Below, piece by piece: positions 60,161 through 64,000 of a DNA stretch of 64,000 nt. The translations under genes and the position numbers were made by a program. The stretch's first letter is position 1. Every line of letters starts with the position of its first letter. The stretch covers positions 1 to 64,000 of the forward strand of contig JAOZIA010000022.1 of NCBI GenBank assembly GCA_026014585.1. The letters run 5' to 3'. The notes under the pieces were generated by a model. That model was not told the origin of the DNA. It searched no databases and was given only the letters and a program-made list of their open reading frames with translations. This DNA is from Candidatus Bathyarchaeota archaeon (GTDB taxonomy: Archaea; Thermoproteota; Bathyarchaeia; Bathyarchaeales; Bathycorpusculaceae).

Positions 60161-60574
60161 ATGAAAAGTAGCTTGAAAAAAACCATTGAAAGTCTGAGTC
60201 CCGGAGACCTTATTTGCGTTAGCTGGTGCGATGCAAGCGTTGGCAAAAGCAGCGGCTCAGGTATGGCTATTGATGTGCCCGTGAAAAGCTGGGGCATCTA
60301 CGTTGGGCTTATCGGTGACAAGGTCAAACACATTGTTTTGGCTCAGAACAGTTTCCGCTACTCTGATGGGCTTTTCGATTTGGATTATACGGCGGTTCCG
60401 CTGGGGTGGGCGGTTGACGTGTCGGTGCTGGTTAAGGAGCATATTCCCAAAGAAGCCGCCGTCAAGCTGGTTAACAGTTTTATGATGGGTGGGCATCGGG
60501 CGCTTAATCGCCCTCGGACGTTTCAGCGTAGGATGTTTCAGCAGAGGTTGAGTGTGGATGGCAGACCCGATTAA
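60161..60574 (+). CDS. Hypothetical provirus protein (137 aa)
   Basis: The N-terminal part has LSPGDLICVSWCDASVGKSSGSG and then SWGIYVGLIGDKVKHIVLAQN, a beta-rich pattern with a Cys and a His, similar in layout to NlpC/P60- or LRAT-like 'GD...H...l' proteins. A catalytic role at the cell envelope is possible but not shown. The C-terminus is basic (QRRMFQQRLS). Confidence 0.5.
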   Translation: MKSSLKKTIESLSPGDLICVSWCDASVGKSSGSGMAIDVPVKSWGIYVGLIGDKVKHIVLAQNSFRYSDGLFDLDYTAVPLGWAVDVSVLVKEHIPKEAAVKLVNSFMMGGHRALNRPRTFQRRMFQQRLSVDGRPD

Positions 60575-60800
60575 GCGTGCATTGACTAGACGGCGCATGG
60601 AGCGCGGGCACTGGATTGAAGAAGAGCCTAACGGTAAGCTGGTGCTGGGCGTCAAATTCGCCATAGCCATGACCGCTTTTATGTCCGCTTTGGAACTTGC
60701 ACATCTGGCGTTTTTGCATACTTGGAACGCTGAAATCTTCGCGTCCATCACTGGGCTAAGCGGCACGGTTATTGGTTTGTTTGTGGGGCAGAAAACATGA
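60558..60800 (+). CDS. Small membrane protein, holin-like (80 aa)
   Basis: Start chosen at the ATG before ADPIKRA. A basic N-terminus (RALTRRRMERGHW) is followed by two hydrophobic helices (about residues 31-52 and 60-77). Overlaps both neighbours. A holin or membrane anchor for particle release is a reasonable guess. Confidence 0.5.
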   Translation: MADPIKRALTRRRMERGHWIEEEPNGKLVLGVKFAIAMTAFMSALELAHLAFLHTWNAEIFASITGLSGTVIGLFVGQKT

Positions 60801-61255
60801 CCAAAGGCAAACCCTGGCCAGCAGATGACGAAAAGAAACTCAAAGACTGGTACACAATGGGAACCACGGACTTTAGAGTTTTAGCCTTCAGTTTTGACGG
60901 GCGATACACTGAAGAAGCCATACGCCAAAAGCTGATAAAATTCGGTTTACTGAAAGAACAACAACAGCAGAAAAATTCCAATTGTTGTTGTTCTACCCAA
61001 CTTGAACTGCCCGAGGAACTGCCCAGCATCGAAGAGACTCTAAAGATGTTGGCTGCCGCGTTGGAGGCGCTAAAGACGCCTGGATTGGATAAAGCTGAGG
61101 TTTTGCGGCTGCGCGGCATAATCGCAGGCGCTAAAGTGTACCAAGAACGTTTTGCAGAGTATGTTCACTATCGGGAACTGGAAGAGGAATTAATGGAGGC
61201 TCGAAAAAAGATTGCGGAACTTATCAAAAAGTCCCAGAGCAATGCACAAAAATAG
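60797..61255 (+). CDS. Small terminase subunit-like protein (152 aa)
   Basis: N-terminal HTH-like DNA-binding domain (PADDEKKLKDWYTMGTTD... EEAIRQKLIKFG) followed by a Gln/Cys linker, then a long coiled coil (residues about 75-150) for oligomerisation. Encoded immediately before the large terminase gene. An inverted repeat lies inside it. Confidence 0.65.
   Translation: MTKGKPWPADDEKKLKDWYTMGTTDFRVLAFSFDGRYTEEAIRQKLIKFGLLKEQQQQKNSNCCCSTQLELPEELPSIEETLKMLAAALEALKTPGLDKAEVLRLRGIIAGAKVYQERFAEYVHYRELEEELMEARKKIAELIKKSQSNAQK
60956..60993. repeat. Inverted repeat in the small terminase gene, possible pac site
   Basis: GAACAACAAC (60956-60965) is the exact reverse complement of GTTGTTGTTC (60984-60993), with an 18-base loop. 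It gives the odd coding sequence of four Gln and CCC. Packaging sites are often inside or near the small terminase gene. Confidence 0.45.
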
Positions 61256-62657
61256 ACTCTTCGACGAATGGGAAGGACTTCGCCAAGATATGGCTGCTGT
61301 TGAAGAGTTAGGCGAGCGCAAAGTCCAAAGCCTGCAAGGTGATGTTAAGAGTTTTTTTGAGCAAATCTTTGGCTTTTCGCCCTACCAGTATCAGATAGAG
61401 CTTGCGGAGTTGTTTGAGAAGAACCAGTTTTTGGCGGTGCGTTGGCCAAGGCAGACAGGCAAGAGCTTTTCGGTTTCAGCCTTGCTCTTAAAGTATGCTT
61501 GGGAACATCCGAATAGCTACATTGCGATTGTTGGGCCAAGCTGGCGCCAAACCAAACTAAACATCAGGCGGATGGGCGGTTTCTGTCGCAAGCTTCCGCA
61601 GCGGGGATTGCATGTTCAAAAAACCCGCATATCGCTGCCAAACGACAGCATAATTGAAGCCTTCCCAAACAACCCCGACACCATCAGAGGTCCAACGTTC
61701 TCGATAATTTGGTGGGAAGAATGCAACTTCACACCCAACGACGAGGACCTGTACGATGCTATCCTATTTACGCTGGGAACAACCAACGGCAAACTAATTG
61801 CAACTAGCACGCCGTTTAGTACAGATTCGCTGTTTTGGAAAATGTGCAACCATAAAGACTACGCAGACTTTGCCAGACACCACTTCACATGGGACAAAGC
61901 GATTGAACCAAATGGTCCGCTTAAGCCTGCAATTATTGAAAAAATTAAGCGACAATTTGGCGATGACCCTGCCCGTTGGCGTCGGGACATGGAGGCAGAA
62001 TGGGCAGAAGACGAGGACGTTTGGCTTGCTCAAAGCTTAATCGTTGCCTGCGTAGGCACGGTCAAGAACTGTGGCGCAGACTTGCAAGAATACAACCCTG
62101 AAGCTGAATGCGAGGGAGACTTTTTTGCTGGGCTTGATTTGGCGCAAACCCGCGACTACTGTGTCCTATCGGTGGTTGAAAGGCTAAACGATAAGCTGTT
62201 CCTTCGGCACCTGAAGATTTTCCAGCAACCCACTCTATACGCTCAGGTTTTGGGTTATCTGAAGGCGCTGCAGGACAGGTGGGGCGGATTCCAAAAAATC
62301 AGGGTTGACTTCACAAGAGAAGGACCATCCATCATTGCGGACATGGAAACTGCTGGAATAGAGAACGCTGAGGGCGTAAACTTTAGCGTGTCACGAAAGA
62401 GCGAGATGGCTAGCCTGCTTAAGCAGCGCATGATGAATAAGCAGTTTTTCTATCCGCTTCTAAATTGGGAGCGTCCCTATCGTGGCGATATTTGCAGTGA
62501 GCTAAACGTGGAACGCTATGATTTGCGCAAGGATGGAGCCATCGGGTACTCGCATCCAAACGGTACCCATGATGATGTCTTTTGGAGCATGGCCCTAGCT
62601 GTATTTGCGACTGTGCAGATGGAACCAGAACCATTCTTAACAGTAATTCCAAGGTGA
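61242..62657 (+). CDS. terL: Large terminase subunit
   Basis: 471 residues from ATG 61242, which overlaps the previous gene by 14 bases. The Walker A motif RWPRQTGKS, Walker B IIWWEECNF, coupling segment ATSTPF, and a C-terminal RNase H-like nuclease with DLAQTRDY and THDDVFWSMALA are all present. It cuts and pumps DNA into the head. Confidence 0.93.
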   Translation: MHKNRLFDEWEGLRQDMAAVEELGERKVQSLQGDVKSFFEQIFGFSPYQYQIELAELFEKNQFLAVRWPRQTGKSFSVSALLLKYAWEHPNSYIAIVGPSWRQTKLNIRRMGGFCRKLPQRGLHVQKTRISLPNDSIIEAFPNNPDTIRGPTFSIIWWEECNFTPNDEDLYDAILFTLGTTNGKLIATSTPFSTDSLFWKMCNHKDYADFARHHFTWDKAIEPNGPLKPAIIEKIKRQFGDDPARWRRDMEAEWAEDEDVWLAQSLIVACVGTVKNCGADLQEYNPEAECEGDFFAGLDLAQTRDYCVLSVVERLNDKLFLRHLKIFQQPTLYAQVLGYLKALQDRWGGFQKIRVDFTREGPSIIADMETAGIENAEGVNFSVSRKSEMASLLKQRMMNKQFFYPLLNWERPYRGDICSELNVERYDLRKDGAIGYSHPNGTHDDVFWSMALAVFATVQMEPEPFLTVIPR

Positions 62658-62664
62658 CCGAGAA

Positions 62665-64000
62665 ATGACCAGACGAAGAAATGAACCCTTCCGCATAACC
62701 CAGTTCCGAAGAATCTACAACCGAGAAGAAGGCAAATTCACCTTCAACATCAGCTACGAAACCCACACCAAAATAACTCCCAGAAGTTTAGTTGTGGCTG
62801 AAGCCTTCGGGTTAGGCATTGATGAAGCACAGAAATTTAAGGTTTTAGACGCGGAACTGAAGATTGGATCTACAGACATAGTTTACATTACGGGCGATAG
62901 TGGCAGCGGCAAAAGCGTTTTGCTACGAGCAATCAGAGCAGACCTGGGCGAGGAAGCGATTGATTTGTCAGAGGTTGCGGTGGACCCAGACAAGTCGTTG
63001 ATTGAAACAGTCGGCGCCACCGTCGAAGAAGGTTTAGAATTGCTAAGCAAAGTCGGGTTAAACGATGCCTTCCTTTTCCTGCGTACCTACAGCCAGCTCA
63101 GCGATGGACAGAAATACCGTTACAGAATCGCCAAGCTTATCGAGAGTGGCAAGCAGTGGTGGCTCATGGATGAATTTGCCGCTTGCCTAGACCGAGACAC
63201 AGCCAAAATTATTGCCTATAATCTGCAAAAGATTGCGCGGCAACAGGAAAAAGCAGTAATTACAGCAACAACACATAGCGACCTGCAAGAAGACCTCAAA
63301 CCCAGCGTGCTTGTGCGCAAACGGTTTGGAGAAGAAATTCAAATCAACTACTTCCCAAACGAACCAGCCGCTGAGTGCAGTCTAATCCAAGAAATGTTGG
63401 TTGAAGAAGGTACAAGAAAAGACTGGCAAAAACTCAGCAGTTTCCATTACCGAGGACACAAGTTTGCAGTTGCCAGAAAAATCTATCGCTTAATGAGAAA
63501 AGATGAGCTCTGTGGAGTCATAGTTTACAGCTATCCTCCGCCAGCTTGTTATGGAAGGCGCTTAGTCCTGCCAAGACTGGCTATCCACGAGCTGAACAAG
63601 CAACTAAGCATAATCAACCGAATCGTTGTCCACCCAAAATACCGAACTATAGGGTTAGGCGTCAAGCTTATTCGTGAGACTCTACCGCTGGTTGGCACTA
63701 AATACATTGAGATGATTGCTGTCATGGCGAAGTATTCTCCTTTCGCAGAGAAGGCAGGCATGCAGAAAGTAGCTCAACAGCAATCCGTGGAAAGTGTCTC
63801 GGTTGTTTACAGAGCACTTTTGGATTTAGGGTTTGATGTACAACTTTTGGGTAGTGAACGATATGTTCAGGCTAAGCTTGAGAGCTTATGTGCTGATCAA
63901 GTTAGGCAACTCAAAGAAGCCTTCATAAAAAATAAGCACCCTAGATTCAAAAAAGAATTTGCCGCTAGCCGACACCAACCATTTGGCAGGACACCTGATT
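62665..64000 (+). CDS. ABC-type ATPase fused to GNAT acetyltransferase domain (COG2401-like), partial
   Basis: ATG after AGGTGA; runs off the right edge (about 445 residues seen). An ABC-type ATPase has Walker A GDSGSGKS at residues 77-84, signature LSDGQ, Walker B WWLMDEF and switch His (TTHSD). A GNAT-like region follows about residues 285-400 (NRIVVHPKYRTIGLGVKLI, with the acetyl-CoA loop RTIGLG). This ABC plus acetyltransferase pair is known from a poorly studied archaeal/viral family. It sits next to terL, so it may act in packaging, modification or anti-defence. The true end is outside the window. Confidence 0.75.
   Translation, partial: MTRRRNEPFRITQFRRIYNREEGKFTFNISYETHTKITPRSLVVAEAFGLGIDEAQKFKVLDAELKIGSTDIVYITGDSGSGKSVLLRAIRADLGEEAIDLSEVAVDPDKSLIETVGATVEEGLELLSKVGLNDAFLFLRTYSQLSDGQKYRYRIAKLIESGKQWWLMDEFAACLDRDTAKIIAYNLQKIARQQEKAVITATTHSDLQEDLKPSVLVRKRFGEEIQINYFPNEPAAECSLIQEMLVEEGTRKDWQKLSSFHYRGHKFAVARKIYRLMRKDELCGVIVYSYPPPACYGRRLVLPRLAIHELNKQLSIINRIVVHPKYRTIGLGVKLIRETLPLVGTKYIEMIAVMAKYSPFAEKAGMQKVAQQQSVESVSVVYRALLDLGFDVQLLGSERYVQAKLESLCADQVRQLKEAFIKNKHPRFKKEFAASRHQPFGRTPD

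Larger units (their letters stand above)
49456..64000 (+). mobile_element. Head-tailed (HK97-fold) archaeal provirus, right end outside window
   Basis: A continuous + strand block with short gaps or overlaps encodes prohead protease, capsid decoration protein, major capsid protein, portal, connectors, tail tube, tail chaperone with frameshift, tape measure, baseplate, terminase subunits and an ABC-ATPase/GNAT fusion. It starts after a tRNA-like 3' fragment at 49456-49502, probably the left attachment site. No integrase or replication genes are seen; they must lie to the right. Confidence 0.88.

Overview
The window looks archaeal. It carries aIF1A, aIF2-alpha, the chromatin protein Alba, an ATP-dependent DNA ligase, an archaeal preQ0/archaeosine gene set (QueD-QueC-QueE), archaeal-type tRNAs without consistent CCA encoding, TATA-like promoters, and many small zinc-ribbon and winged-helix proteins. 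The overall flavour (moderate GC, mesophile-like, RCK K+ channel, anaerobic NrdD-like protein) suggests a Thermoproteota/Bathyarchaeia-type lineage. That placement is inference; no rRNA is present to fix it.

Layout. (1) About 1-7376: an integrated element next to the 3' end of tRNA-Phe. It has a zinc-ribbon tyrosine integrase, a P-loop (Zot/FtsK-like) ATPase, a tiny two-helix membrane protein suited to a virion protein, a 643-residue anchored surface protein, RHH and zinc-ribbon regulators, and a strongly structured non-coding stretch (5897-6160) whose outer hairpins resemble integron attC sites. (2) About 7.4-39.8 kb: ordinary chromosome with tRNA-Phe, -Val, -His and -Ser. Genes include a DUF2252 protein, K+ channel, thioredoxin, DNA ligase, two GT-C membrane enzymes, an NrdD-like protein fused to a DNA-binding domain, PyrB, malate dehydrogenase, RNase HI, an Fpg-like glycosylase, a response regulator-histidine kinase, a GT81-like glycosyltransferase, a P-type H+-ATPase and the queDCE operon. 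(3) About 39.8-46.3 kb: a decayed, orphan-rich islet. It holds HTH genes, a broken methylglyoxal synthase, a frameshifted YkgJ-like CxxCxxCC protein, a HELLH metalloprotease, a class III nucleotide-cyclase-like protein, and three tiny Cys-rich genes including a C2H2 zinc finger. (4) 46.6-49.3 kb: information-processing genes (aIF1A, zinc ribbon, aIF2-alpha, Alba). (5) About 49.5-64 kb, continuing past the right edge: a head-tailed (HK97-fold) provirus, all on the + strand and tightly packed. Its order is protease, decoration protein, major capsid, portal, connector, toroid/head-closure fusion, tail terminator, tail tube, frameshifted tail chaperone, gp10-like protein, a very short tape measure, baseplate protein, membrane protein, small and large terminase, and an ABC-ATPase/acetyltransferase fusion.

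How it works together: two unrelated viruses or elements use tRNA-type sites in one short chromosomal stretch. The islet at 40-46 kb has the mix of pseudogenes, zinc proteins and a possible signalling cyclase expected of a turnover hot spot. The best candidates for something new are the attC-like hairpin pair in element 1, the cyclase with its neighbouring tiny zinc proteins, the NrdD-like protein that lacks a glycyl-radical motif but carries a DNA-binding domain, and the miniature tail module with a canonical U UUU UUA frameshift site and an alpha/alpha-toroid fused to a head-closure domain.
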